Shown: piece by piece, positions 8,933 through 17,410 of the stretch
Position numbering within the stretch: the first letter of the stretch is position 1
How the letters are laid out: each line of letters opens with the position of its first letter
From: Actinomycetales bacterium
Lineage (GTDB): Bacteria; Actinomycetota; Actinomycetes; Actinomycetales; Microbacteriaceae
Length of the DNA: 64,000 nt
NCBI GenBank assembly: GCA_015655415.1
Contig: JAATFB010000088.1
Location: 62,001-126,000, forward strand
Direction of reading: 5' to 3'
The notes under the pieces: generated by a model
Database searches by the model: none
The model's input: the letters and a program-made list of their open reading frames with translations, nothing else
Told to the model about the DNA's origin: nothing
Made by a program: the position numbers and the translations under genes

Positions 8933-9044
8933 GATCGGCTGTGCCCTGCCAGGGACGAAGGTCCACCGGGTCAGGGTCGACGCCGGTGTGGCGACACTCC
9001 GCGATTCAACCTCGATGAGGCGGCACTCGACCTACCGTGAGCTC

Positions 9045-9479
9045 ATGGACGCCATGGAGCCGACACCCGAGCAGCTGCTGGCAGCCCTCGACGCCAGCGA
9101 GCTGGTCGAGTCGGTCCAGGCGCTCACCGAGGCGCAGCGCGGAGATCTGCTCGAACGGATCGCATTGCTCGTGGGCGCGAACCGTTCGGTCAGCGTCGCG
9201 GAGTTCCGCGGTGAGCTGGCGGACATCCTCGCCTCCGCTCCCACCTTCCACGCGGTGCTGCACGGCGGCCGCTTCGACGGGCAGGTGATGGAGCTCGATC
9301 CGGAGGACTTCGACACCGACGTCGTCTGTGCCGCAGCGGACGAGACGGATGCCGCCGGCGGCGACGGCGAGGCATCCGGCGTGCTGCACTCGCTCTACCG
9401 GCTCAGCGCGGGGGAGCCGGCGCCGGGAGCCACCGTGCACTACGAGTTCCGCGGTCTCGTCGCCGCCGACGCGACGTAG
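9045..9479 (+). CDS. Hypothetical acidic protein
   Basis: This protein of about 144 residues, rich in Asp, Glu and Ala, has an N-terminal helical part (LLAALDASELVESVQALTEA) and a C-terminal part ending HYEFRGLVAADAT. ATG codons at 9015, 9045 and 9054 are all in frame. I favour 9045, which has a weak GTGAG just upstream, but 9054 is equally possible. No known domain recognised; probably cytoplasmic. Codon third positions are strongly G/C, as expected for a real gene here. Confidence 0.5.
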   Translation: MDAMEPTPEQLLAALDASELVESVQALTEAQRGDLLERIALLVGANRSVSVAEFRGELADILASAPTFHAVLHGGRFDGQVMELDPEDFDTDVVCAAADETDAAGGDGEASGVLHSLYRLSAGEPAPGATVHYEFRGLVAADAT

Positions 9480-9536
9480 GCCCCGGGCCGATGCCGCCTG
9501 GGAACGGGCATCCGAGGCATACCTTAGGGTGGACCG

Positions 9537-10964
9537 ATGGCAGGAACGACGGGCTCGCGGCGGGGAGGAACCGGCCGGCGACGCGCCTCGACGACCGGCG
9601 CCCCACCCGCCCAGTCCGGGTCCGCAACGGCGGACGCGGGTCCCCACGGATCCGAGGCGCTCGCGTCCCCGACGGACGCCCTGCCGCTGCGCCGCCGCGT
9701 GACCACCCGCGGCTCACGTGAGCTGCGCGCCATCGCCAGGCACGGCCGCCTGAAACGGCGGCCATGGATCACGGCCGCCAAGGTCGTCGCGTCCGTCGCC
9801 GTGGTCGCCTTCGTCGGCGTGCTCGGCATCGGAGGCGTCGCCGCGGCGAACCTCGTCTCCGACGTGAAGCCCACCGTGCACCTCGTGGGCGAGGAGAAGC
9901 TGGGCAAGGTGCCGGACATCGGCGCGATCGAGGGCGGGGTGAACATCCTGCTCGCCGCGAGTGACACCCGCACCGGTCAGGGCGGCTCATGGGGCACGAC
10001 CGACGACAGCTCCGGCCAGGGTCTCAACGACGTCACGATGCTCGTGCACCTGTCGCAGGACCACACGCACGCGGTGGTGGTGAGCTTTCCCCGCGACCTG
10101 ATACTGCCCATCCCGAGGTGCCCCGACGGCGCGGGCGGATGGAACAGTGCCATGTCGGCCCAGCCCCTGAACACCACGCTGTCCGACGGAGGCGTGCCCT
10201 GCACGGTGCTCACCATCGAACAGCTGACCGGCCTGAAGATCCCGTTCGCGGGCGTGGTGGACTTCGAGGGCGTCGTCGCGATGTCGAACGCCGTCGGGGG
10301 CGTCCCGGTCTGCGTCACCGGCGGGGGCATCCACGACGAGCACACCGACCTCGACCTCCCCGACGGCACCTCGGTGCTGCAGGGGATGCAGGCCGCCGAG
10401 TTCCTCCGCACCCGCTACGGCGTCGGAGACGGCTCCGACCTCGGACGCATCAGCAACACCCAGGTGTTCCTCTCCTCCCTCGTGCGCACCGTCATGACGA
10501 AGTCCACGCTGACGAACCCGCTGAAGGTCTGGGGCCTGGTGAAGGCGGCGCAGCAGCACATCCAGTGGTCCGACTCGCTGAGCAACGTGACCACGCTCTA
10601 CCAGATCGCGATGGCGGCCAAGGACCTGAAGCACGAGGACATCGTCTTCGTGCAGTACCCGGTCGGAACCGACTCGGACTACCCGGGCAAGGTCGTCGCC
10701 GACCACGAGTCCGCCGACGCCCTGATGGATGCCATCAGGAACGACCAGCCCATCCAGCTGACCGGAGGCACCGGAGTGGGCTCCGTGGCGTCGACGGACA
10801 CCCCGTCGCCGCCGGACGAGACGTCGACGCCGGACCAGGCGTCGTCTGGCGACGCGGCATCGTCCGCTCCGCCGCAGGCATCGCCGGGCACGACCGCGGT
10901 GCTGCCTGAGGACGTCAAGGGACAGACGGCCGCAACGCAGACGTGCTCCAAGGGCAACAACTGA
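9537..10964 (+). CDS. LytR-CpsA-Psr (LCP) family cell-wall glycopolymer ligase
   Basis: This 475-residue protein has a basic, Arg-rich cytoplasmic tail of about 80 residues, one transmembrane helix (VVASVAVVAFVGVLGIGGVA), then an extracellular LCP domain. LCP landmarks are visible: NILLAASDTR, the DVTMLVHLS strand, VVVSFPRDL with the conserved phosphate-binding Arg, and GLKIPFAGVVDFEG. The tail is Ser/Thr/Pro-rich. LCP proteins transfer lipid-linked polymers (teichoic acid or arabinogalactan-type) to peptidoglycan. A TACCTT -10 box lies 11 bp before the ATG, so the mRNA may have almost no leader. Confidence 0.88.
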   Translation: MAGTTGSRRGGTGRRRASTTGAPPAQSGSATADAGPHGSEALASPTDALPLRRRVTTRGSRELRAIARHGRLKRRPWITAAKVVASVAVVAFVGVLGIGGVAAANLVSDVKPTVHLVGEEKLGKVPDIGAIEGGVNILLAASDTRTGQGGSWGTTDDSSGQGLNDVTMLVHLSQDHTHAVVVSFPRDLILPIPRCPDGAGGWNSAMSAQPLNTTLSDGGVPCTVLTIEQLTGLKIPFAGVVDFEGVVAMSNAVGGVPVCVTGGGIHDEHTDLDLPDGTSVLQGMQAAEFLRTRYGVGDGSDLGRISNTQVFLSSLVRTVMTKSTLTNPLKVWGLVKAAQQHIQWSDSLSNVTTLYQIAMAAKDLKHEDIVFVQYPVGTDSDYPGKVVADHESADALMDAIRNDQPIQLTGGTGVGSVASTDTPSPPDETSTPDQASSGDAASSAPPQASPGTTAVLPEDVKGQTAATQTCSKGNN

Positions 10965-10966
10965 CG

Positions 10967-10986
10967 CAGGGCGACGCAACGCCCTG
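10967..10986 (+). terminator. Hairpin after the LCP gene
   Basis: A 7-bp perfect stem (CAGGGCG and CGCCCTG, loop ACGCAA) begins 2 nt beyond the LCP stop. No T-tract follows, so intrinsic termination is possible but unproven. Confidence 0.35.
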
Positions 10987-11055
10987 GTGACGCGGGGCCG
11001 CTCGGGAACCTCGAAGCGGCGTCGCGACGAGGGTTGTCCATACACTGGGACGACC

Positions 11056-11709
11056 ATGCAGACAGCGCCGCGCCCCCAGGGCTCCGCCGGCAGGGCCGCC
11101 CCGATCCTCATCGCGATCTACTCCGCATGCATCGTCGGAGGCGGGATCCTGGGGTATTGGGTCTTGGGGTTCGTCGCCCCGTTGGACGATGACTGGAGGG
11201 TGGGCGGCGCAGTCGGAGCGCTTCTCGGCGCGTTGTCGGGCCTCCTCGCCGCCGCCGGCGTCCACGGCGGACGCGTGATGAGCGGGAGCTGGTGGGGCGC
11301 AGGGCCTGGTCTCGGGATCGGCGTCGCGATGTTCGGGATCGTGGCGTCGGCGGAGGGCGCAGGGGACGGGCTGTTGATCCTCGGCATCGCGGGCCTGGTG
11401 GTCGCACTGGTCGGCTTCTACATCATCGGGATCCTCACCGGCAGCGTGCCCGGGTACCTCCTGGAGGGCTTCGGCAGCTTCGGGAGCGTCATCAGCGGCG
11501 TCATCCTGCTGGTGGTGGGGCTCTCGCTGCACCTGACGATGGTGCTGGTGCTCGGGGTGTCGTTCGTCGTCGTCGGAGCGACGATCCTCGCAGCGCGCCG
11601 GTACGCGGCGGTCCACGTCCGGAATGATGCGGCGACGCGCCGCCGGCCTCCGCCACCGCCTCCACGTCGTGGGCGTCGCCCGAAGAAGGCGCGTACGCGG
11701 CGCCGTTAG
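11056..11709 (+). CDS. Hypothetical multi-pass membrane protein with basic C-tail
   Basis: This 217-residue protein has about six hydrophobic segments, including IAIYSACIVGGGILGYWVLG near the N-terminus and VISGVILLVVGLSLHLTMVL later, and a very basic Pro/Arg-rich tail (PPPPPPRRGRRPKK). No family recognised. A TACACT -10-like box (11041-11046) sits 9 bp upstream of the ATG, suggesting a leaderless transcript. It lies between the LCP gene and the convergent ogt gene, so a cell-envelope role is only a guess. Confidence 0.55.
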   Translation: MQTAPRPQGSAGRAAPILIAIYSACIVGGGILGYWVLGFVAPLDDDWRVGGAVGALLGALSGLLAAAGVHGGRVMSGSWWGAGPGLGIGVAMFGIVASAEGAGDGLLILGIAGLVVALVGFYIIGILTGSVPGYLLEGFGSFGSVISGVILLVVGLSLHLTMVLVLGVSFVVVGATILAARRYAAVHVRNDAATRRRPPPPPPRRGRRPKKARTRRR

Positions 11710-11926
11710 TCCGCACGCGACACCGCTGGTCCGCACGCGGCACTGGCAGCACGGCGCATGGCGGTGCGGTCGCGTCGGGCGGCGACTCGCTCGTGCGTGA
11801 GTCCTGGCATTCGGTCCGAGACGGCATGCCTCTCCGTCCGCCTCGTGCCACGGATGCGGCCTCGCGGCGGTGTCGGTCGCCCGGTGCCACCCGGTCCGGC
11901 TCGGCGCCGGTTCCTTCTCGGCCGGC

Positions 11927-12526
11927 TCAGAACAGCGCGGGAGCCGGCTCGGGAAGCGCGCCCTCCAGGCGGAGCAGGAACCGCTTGCGTGCGATCCCGC
12001 CCGCGTACCCGACGAGATCGCCGTCGGCGCCCACGACCCGGTGGCACGGCACCGCGATCGAGAGCGGGTTGCGGCCGACGGCCCGTCCCACCAGCCTGGC
12101 GTGCGCGCGGCCGCCGAGTCGCTCGGCGATGCGGCCGTAGCCGAGGGTCGTCCCGTATGGGATGTCGCGGAGGATGTCCCACACCCGCTGCTGGAAGGCG
12201 TCGCCGCTCGCCTGCATCGCGAAGTCGAACGTGCTGCGCTCTCCGCGGAGGTAGTCGCGCAGCTGGTCCGTCGCCGCAGCGATGACCTCGTCGGACGCCG
12301 CGACGACTCGGGGACCGAACATCGATCGGTCGGGCCTGGTCGAGTGATCCGGGTAGTAGATGCCGATCACGGCGTCGCCGTCGGCGACGACGGTCACCGA
12401 CCCGATCTGCTCCGGGACCTGCGGCATTCCGATGGTGGCGTGGCGGATGCCCACGTCGGCTCCTGGTCTGATGCTCACGTCCGCTGCCGGTCTGATGCTC
12501 GTGTCTGCTTCCGGTCTGATGCCCAT
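11927..12526 (-). CDS. ogt: Methylated-DNA--protein-cysteine methyltransferase
   Basis: This 199-residue suicide DNA-repair enzyme removes O6-alkyl groups from guanine. The acceptor Cys is in SIAVPCHRVVGADG. The Arg-finger/HTH region (GYGRIAERLGGRAHARLVGRAVG) and the N-terminal sheet domain are present. The start has a near-perfect AAGGAG (12532-12537). The first 30 or so residues are unusual: they are encoded by three 24-bp repeats (SIRPxADV-like octapeptides) and are absent from typical family members, whose N-terminus would correspond to the internal Met at MPQVPEQIG. Confidence 0.88.
   Translation of the reverse strand: MGIRPEADTSIRPAADVSIRPGADVGIRHATIGMPQVPEQIGSVTVVADGDAVIGIYYPDHSTRPDRSMFGPRVVAASDEVIAAATDQLRDYLRGERSTFDFAMQASGDAFQQRVWDILRDIPYGTTLGYGRIAERLGGRAHARLVGRAVGRNPLSIAVPCHRVVGADGDLVGYAGGIARKRFLLRLEGALPEPAPALF
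12449..12520. repeat. 24-bp tandem repeat, 3 copies, in the 5' end of ogt
   Basis: Three adjoining degenerate 24-bp units (12449-12472, 12473-12496, 12497-12520) each end in GGTCTGAT and encode octapeptides on the minus strand, keeping frame. Just upstream, a 21-bp direct repeat carrying the AAGGAG ribosome site occurs at 12533-12553 and again at 12568-12588. The upstream copy was evidently a second version of the same start region. Confidence 0.75.
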
Positions 12527-12696
12527 GCCCGCTCCTTCGTGCGTCGATGCCTCGTGCCGTTGGTCGATCCTTCGTGCGTCGATGCCTCATCCTGCAGACG
12601 TCCGGCGCGGCGCGAACGTGAGATGGCCGACCGGGCCCGGGGTGTTCGCGTCCCGCGGCGAGCAGGACGCCGCTGCGGGCGTCGTAGGGTTCCCGT

Positions 12697-13695
12697 ATGG
12701 CATCCGATCGGTACGAGACGGCGTTCGACATCGTCGCATCCTGGGTGGAATCGGGCCGGATCCCCGGCGCCGTGCTGGGCGTGCTCGATGCCGCTCACCC
12801 CGGCGGCCAGATCCGCGCGACGGGTCTCGCGCAGCGCGAGCCGTCGCAGCGCCCGATGACGACGGACACGTGGTTCGACCTCGCGTCACTGACCAAGGTG
12901 ATCTTCACGACGCCGCGCATACTTGACGCCGCGACCGCCGGCGTGCTCGATCTCGACGCGCCCATCACGCAGGCGCTGCCCGAGCTGCGACAGTTCGACC
13001 CGGATGCCTGGCAGCGCCGGATCACGCCGCGCGACTGCCTCGTGCACGCCACCGGCCTGCCGGCGACGTGGCCGATCTACACCTATGGCGACGACCCCGA
13101 TCGGCTGCGGGCGTTCGTGATCCAGCGCGACTGGCCGCACGGCGCTCAGGTCTACTCCGACCTCAACTACATGCTGCTGGGATTCGTGCTGGAGCGGCTG
13201 GCGGACCTGCGCCTCGGCGACCTCGATCCCGGCGAGGGCTTCGCCTGGTCCGCCGAGCCGGCGCGGGCGGCCGCGACCGAGTACTGTCCGTGGCGCAGGC
13301 GGATGCTCGTTGGCGCCGTGCACGACGAGAATGCGGCCGCATTGGGAGGCGCCGGGCACGCCGGTCTGTTCGGCACGGCGACGGCCGTGCTCGGGTACGC
13401 CAGCGCCCTGCTCGACGGCTCGGCGGCGACGGCAGAGGCGATCGCGCTGATGCGCACGCCGGTCGGGCCCCGGCGCACCTACGGCTGGGAGCATGCGTAC
13501 GAGGGATGGTCCGGCGGGGATGCGTGCGGCTCGTCCACAATCGGGCACACCGGCTTCACCGGCACCGGCCTGTGGATCGACTTCGATGCGGGACGCGCGT
13601 GGACGCTGCTCACGAATCGTGTGCATCCGACGCGCTGGTTCGATAGCGGCATCGCCGAGCTGCGTCGTCGCGTCGGCGACGCGCTCGCCGGTTGA
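12697..13695 (+). CDS. Serine hydrolase, beta-lactamase/penicillin-binding-protein family
   Basis: This 332-residue protein has the class C beta-lactamase/esterase fold. The nucleophile motif SxxK reads SLTK (DLASLTKVIF, near residue 65), the YxN motif is YSDLNYM, and a HTGFTGTG segment replaces the KTG box, as in many family esterases and peptidases. No signal peptide is visible, so it is probably cytoplasmic. It may act as an esterase, transpeptidase-like hydrolase or beta-lactamase; the sequence does not decide. It is divergent from ogt, with the repeat-rich 170 bp between them. Confidence 0.8.
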   Translation: MASDRYETAFDIVASWVESGRIPGAVLGVLDAAHPGGQIRATGLAQREPSQRPMTTDTWFDLASLTKVIFTTPRILDAATAGVLDLDAPITQALPELRQFDPDAWQRRITPRDCLVHATGLPATWPIYTYGDDPDRLRAFVIQRDWPHGAQVYSDLNYMLLGFVLERLADLRLGDLDPGEGFAWSAEPARAAATEYCPWRRRMLVGAVHDENAAALGGAGHAGLFGTATAVLGYASALLDGSAATAEAIALMRTPVGPRRTYGWEHAYEGWSGGDACGSSTIGHTGFTGTGLWIDFDAGRAWTLLTNRVHPTRWFDSGIAELRRRVGDALAG

Positions 13696-13702
13696 CGACC
13701 AT

Positions 13703-13766
13703 GGCGCCTGATCGTGACGGCGCCTGACGACCCCGGCGCCTGACCGTGACGGCGCCCGATGACCCC
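13703..13766. repeat. 16-bp tandem repeat, 4 copies
   Basis: Four consecutive 16-bp units each begin GGCGCC (last one GGCGCC with one change after it). Units 1 and 3 and units 2 and 4 resemble each other most, as if a 32-bp block had doubled. The units lie right after the serine hydrolase stop in a 399-bp gap before the convergent thiolase gene. No gene is supported in this gap. Confidence 0.75.
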
Positions 13767-13829
13767 GGCGTCGAGCCCACACGGTGTCGTCGAGTCGGCA
13801 CAGAATGGGCGTCCGTTTGCTGTGGGCTA

Positions 13830-13867
13830 GACGAGTGTGGGTGGGTTCGACGAGTGTGGGTGGGCTC
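13830..13867. repeat. 19-bp tandem repeat, 2 copies
   Basis: Two units of GACGAGTGTGGGTGGGTTC, differing at one base, are followed by the first 6 bp of a third. This is the second of three unrelated short duplications in the 13696-14094 gap. Confidence 0.75.
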
Positions 13868-13936
13868 GACGAGAACGCGTGGATCGAGAACGCATGGGGT
13901 CGATGACACGATGTGGGCTCGAGGAGAACACGTCGG

Positions 13937-13978
13937 ATCGACGCGGGTCTATCGACGCGGGTCCATCGACGCGGGTCT
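13937..13978. repeat. 14-bp tandem repeat, 3 copies
   Basis: Three adjoining units of ATCGACGCGGGTCT, with one base differing in the middle unit. Between here and the thiolase stop only further degenerate repeats (GGGATGCG- and TCTCCGGGATG-like) are visible. Confidence 0.75.
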
Positions 13979-14094
13979 ACAGACTCGATGCGGAAGTGCG
14001 GTCCGGGAGCTGTGGCGCGGCGGGATGCGTCTCCGGGATGCTCCTCCGCGGTGCGCCTCCGGTGCGCGCCACCGGGACGCCTCTCCGGGATGCG

Positions 14095-15279
14095 CTACAG
14101 CGCCTCCAGCACCACGGCGGCGCCCTGCCCGCCTCCTCCGCACAGCGCGGCGGCGCCGACACCGGCGCCCTCGGCTCGTTGCAGGCGCCGCGCGAGGTGT
14201 CCGACGACGCGGGTTCCAGAGGCGCCGAGAGGATGCCCGAGCGCGATCGCACCGCCGTCTGCGTTCACGATGGCAGGATCGATGCCGAGCTCGCGCGTCG
14301 AATGGATTACCACGGCCGCGAACGCCTCATTGATCTCGACCGCCGAGAGCGCGGACGCCTCGAGCCCGGCTCTGCGCAGCGCCGCCGCGATGGCGTTCGA
14401 CGGCTGCGCGTGCAGTGACGTGTCCGGACCGGCGACGAACGAGTCGGAGACGATGCGGGCCAGCGGCCGTACGGGCAGGTCGACGTCGTCGCCCACGACC
14501 ACGAGCGCCGCAGCGCCATCGGTGATCTGCGAGGAGTTGCCGGCCGTGATCGTGCCGTCCCCGGCGAACGCGGGCGGCAGTGCGGCGAGACTCTCGCGGG
14601 TCGTGTCCGCGCGCAGCCCGTCGTCGGCGGAGTAGGTCGTCGAGCCAGTGCGTGCCTGCACCTCGTAGGGCTCGATCTCGCCTGCGACGAAGTCGAGGGA
14701 TGCCGCCAGCCGGCGGTGGGAGGATGCCGCGAAGGCGTCCTGCTCCTCCCGCGTGATCCCGAGCCGGGCGTTGTACAGCTCCGTCGACGCGCCCATCGAG
14801 ACGTGCTGGAAGGCATCCGTCAACCCGTCGAGCTCGAGCGTGTCCACGAGCTCGATCGCCCCGTATCTGCGTCCCGCGCGCGATCCCGGCCAGGCGTGCG
14901 GTGCCAGGGACATCGACTCCTGGCCGACCACGGCCACGATGTCAGCGTCGCCGTCCTCGATCAGGCGTCTCGCGGCCGCGATCGCAAGGGCACCGGAGAG
15001 GCACACCGCGTTCAGCGTGATCGCCGGCACCGTCATGGGGATCCCGGCGAGCACCGCGGACTGACGCGCCGGGTTCTGCCCCGTCGCCGCCTGCAGCACC
15101 TGGGCGCCCTGCACGACGTCGACCCGATCCGCCGCGATGCCGGCGCGCGACAGCGCGGAACGCAGCGCGTGGGCGCCGAGCCGCACCGCGGGCTCCGAGG
15201 CGAAGCCGCCGGTGAAGCGAAGGAACGGGGTGCGGGCGTACGAGGCGATGAGCGCCGAGCGGCCGGTCGGATTCGTCAT
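14095..15279 (-). CDS. Acetyl-CoA C-acyltransferase (thiolase)
   Basis: This 394-residue thiolase has all three catalytic elements: the acyl-accepting Cys in LNAVCLSGALA (near residue 90), the His in GHPLGASGTRVVGH, and the C-terminal Cys in AALCGGGGQGAAV. NEAFAA is also present. It condenses acetyl-CoA or cleaves 3-ketoacyl-CoA in the cytoplasm. ATG start with AGGA upstream. It stands alone, convergent with the serine hydrolase, so a role in beta-oxidation or in acetoacetyl-CoA synthesis cannot be separated by context. Confidence 0.9.
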   Translation of the reverse strand: MTNPTGRSALIASYARTPFLRFTGGFASEPAVRLGAHALRSALSRAGIAADRVDVVQGAQVLQAATGQNPARQSAVLAGIPMTVPAITLNAVCLSGALAIAAARRLIEDGDADIVAVVGQESMSLAPHAWPGSRAGRRYGAIELVDTLELDGLTDAFQHVSMGASTELYNARLGITREEQDAFAASSHRRLAASLDFVAGEIEPYEVQARTGSTTYSADDGLRADTTRESLAALPPAFAGDGTITAGNSSQITDGAAALVVVGDDVDLPVRPLARIVSDSFVAGPDTSLHAQPSNAIAAALRRAGLEASALSAVEINEAFAAVVIHSTRELGIDPAIVNADGGAIALGHPLGASGTRVVGHLARRLQRAEGAGVGAAALCGGGGQGAAVVLEAL

Positions 15280-15511
15280 TGAACGTCCTCATGGGTGGAT
15301 GCCGATGCCGAGCGGATCGCCTCGCGCGACCGCGGCCTTCGCCTCGAGGATACCGGGGCGCCGGAGCGGTGGTCCGCACGCGGTGTCGCGCGCTCCGGTG
15401 CACCGGGCCGCGGTGCCCCGTGCTGCTGCGCACTCCGCGGGGCGGTACGGCACGAGGCTTGCACCCCGCCGGGCTTGCACACCGCTGCGTCGCGCGGGCA
15501 TCCTCGACCTC

Positions 15512-16201
15512 GTGGACACGTCGGGCACGAGCATCGTCAGCATCGTCGGAGACCTGTTGGTGCTCGTCCTGTTCGTCAGCTGCGGCGTGCGGATGCTTCC
15601 CGCGGCCCGCCCGTTCCCCTGGCCGGCCGCGGCGTTCGCGGTAGTCATCGGTGTGCCGTCGTTGCTGCAGCCGCTGGTGCCGCAGATCGCCCGGTCCCTC
15701 GCCCGCGACCCGCACGCGACGCTCGCGCAGGGTCAGTGGTGGCGCATCGTCACCGCACTCCTCGCCCAGGACGGGGGCGAGGCGGCGGCGATCTTCAACC
15801 TCGTCGTCTTGGCCGTGGCGCTGGCGTTCGGCACGTGGATCTGGGGACCGTGGCTCGCGATCGTCTTCTACCTCGTGCCGTCGATAGTGCTCAACCTGCT
15901 CGCGGTCGCCTGGAACAGGCCGGGCGGGGGAAGCTCGTTCGCCGATGACGGGCTGATCTTCAGCGTGTTCGCCCTCGCGCTGCTTTTCGGCACGAGGGAC
16001 GCCGCCCGGGGGTCGGCCCGTTCCACCGTGTCGGTGCGCGTCCTCGCCGCGGCCGCGGTGGTCGTCGCCGTCGTGCTGGTCGTCACAGGGGACGCGCACG
16101 GCGTGGCGATGCTCGTCGGACTCGCGCTGGGTCTGGGAGCGGGGTGGGGCCTGCGCCGTCCGGGTCGGGGCCGACGGGGGATGCCCGTGGCGACGCCCTG
16201 A
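15512..16201 (+). CDS. Rhomboid-like multi-pass membrane protein with degenerate active site
   Basis: About 229 residues from the GTG at 15512, with 6-7 membrane helices. The layout recalls rhomboid proteases: the loop segment GQWWRIVTALLAQDGG resembles the G-x-W-W-R-x-x-T-x-x-F/L-x-H region, and a late helix contains DAHGVAMLVGLALG, like the helix with the catalytic His. The expected GxSG serine box is replaced by GGGSSFADDG, so protease activity is doubtful. Start is uncertain because no ribosome site is obvious. The gene upstream is on the opposite strand. Confidence 0.55.
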   Translation: MDTSGTSIVSIVGDLLVLVLFVSCGVRMLPAARPFPWPAAAFAVVIGVPSLLQPLVPQIARSLARDPHATLAQGQWWRIVTALLAQDGGEAAAIFNLVVLAVALAFGTWIWGPWLAIVFYLVPSIVLNLLAVAWNRPGGGSSFADDGLIFSVFALALLFGTRDAARGSARSTVSVRVLAAAAVVVAVVLVVTGDAHGVAMLVGLALGLGAGWGLRRPGRGRRGMPVATP

Positions 16202-16229
16202 CGGTGGCGCCGCTCGCACGTTCCCGCGG

Positions 16230-16523
16230 CTACGCCGTGCGGGCGGTCAGCAGGCTCGCGCGCTCCGGATGCTGCTCGAACCACTGCGCGACGTACCAGC
16301 ACATCGGCACCACGTGGTAGTTCGTGTTCTTCTCGATGTCGTCCACGGCGTACTCGACGATCTTGCCCGCGAGGCCGCGTCCCCGCAGGTCGGGGTTCGT
16401 GAAGGTGCGCGTCATCGACAGCGCGTCGCCGAGCACCGTGTAGTCGACGACGCTCGCGATCCGGCCGTCGATGCGGAGCACGTAACGGCGGGCATCCGGT
16501 TCGTGTGCGTATTCCTCGGCCAT
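16230..16523 (-). CDS. Small GNAT-type N-acetyltransferase (YjdJ-like)
   Basis: This 97-residue protein matches the short GCN5-like acetyltransferase domain: a first strand RYVLRIDGRIASVVDY, the acetyl-CoA pyrophosphate loop in NPDLRGRGLAGKIVEYAVDD and a C-terminal CWYVAQWFEQHPE. Full-length GNATs are longer, but this 90-100 aa subgroup is complete by itself. Acceptor substrate unknown. ATG start at 16523; convergent with the membrane protein gene. Confidence 0.8.
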   Translation of the reverse strand: MAEEYAHEPDARRYVLRIDGRIASVVDYTVLGDALSMTRTFTNPDLRGRGLAGKIVEYAVDDIEKNTNYHVVPMCWYVAQWFEQHPERASLLTARTA

Positions 16524-16651
16524 GATCTCAGAGTAGGCCGCTCGCCTCGCCGCGGATGAGCGACCCGACTGTCCGGTGCTCCTGCCGGGGCGCTCGTGCG
16601 CGGGTGCGGCGGCGTAGCCTTAGGCCGGCATCCGAGACTCAGGAGGACACG

Positions 16652-17410
16652 ATGACCGACCTGCCCGCGACCCACGAAGCGCTTCTCGCCCAGGTTCCGA
16701 TCCCCGACGGTGCCCGGCTGGAGGCGTCCCCGATCGCCTATGGGCACGACGGGACGGAGCTCGAGGGGTACGTCGCCCACGATGCGGCGGCCGAGGAGCC
16801 GCGGCCGGGCGTCCTGGTGGTGCACGACTGGCTGGGCGTCGGGCCGAACGTGCAGATGCGGGCACAGATGCTGGCGCGGCTCGGATACGTGGCGCTCGCC
16901 GCCGACGTCTACGGCGCGGGCGTGCGTCCCGCCCCGAACGAGGCGTCCGAGCTCGTCGGCCGCTACTACCAGGACCTTCCGCTGATGCGCGCCCGGGTGC
17001 AGGCCGGATACGAGACCCTCGCCGAGCTGCCCCAGGTCGACGAGTCGCGCATCGCCGTGATCGGCTACTGCTTCGGCGGCTCGGCGGCGCTCGAGTTCGC
17101 CCGCACCGGTGTCGACATCCGCGGCGCGGTCTCGTTCCACGGGAGGCTGATCACGCACGACCCGAGCGACGCCGACGCGATCCGCGCCAAGCTGCTCGTG
17201 CTCACCGGCGGTGCGGATCCGGTGGTGCCGGACTCCGACGTGCACGCCTTCCAGGACGAGCTGCGTGCCGCGCCGCACGTCGACTGGCAGGTCGTCACCT
17301 ACAGCGGAGCGCCGCACGCGTTCACCGTCCCGGGCGATCACTACCGGCCGCTGGCGGACGCCCGCAGCTGGCGTGCTCAGCTCGACTTCTTCGACGAGGT
17401 GTTTGCGTGA
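16652..17410 (+). CDS. Dienelactone hydrolase family protein
   Basis: This is a 252-residue alpha/beta hydrolase with the dienelactone-hydrolase nucleophile Cys in IGYCFGGSAALE. The acid (TGGADPVVP) and the His (SGAPHAFTVPG) of the triad are visible, and the N-terminal VVHDWLGVGPN forms the oxyanion region. Strong AGGAGG at 16641-16646. Family members hydrolyse lactones or esters; the natural substrate here is unknown. The stop overlaps the next start (GTGA... at 17407-17410), indicating co-translation with the HIT protein. Confidence 0.85.
   Translation: MTDLPATHEALLAQVPIPDGARLEASPIAYGHDGTELEGYVAHDAAAEEPRPGVLVVHDWLGVGPNVQMRAQMLARLGYVALAADVYGAGVRPAPNEASELVGRYYQDLPLMRARVQAGYETLAELPQVDESRIAVIGYCFGGSAALEFARTGVDIRGAVSFHGRLITHDPSDADAIRAKLLVLTGGADPVVPDSDVHAFQDELRAAPHVDWQVVTYSGAPHAFTVPGDHYRPLADARSWRAQLDFFDEVFA

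Noticed and set aside
13703-13978. CRISPR-like repeats
   Set aside because: The repeats are directly adjoining, 14-19 bp, with no spacers and no cas genes nearby; they are tandem duplications.
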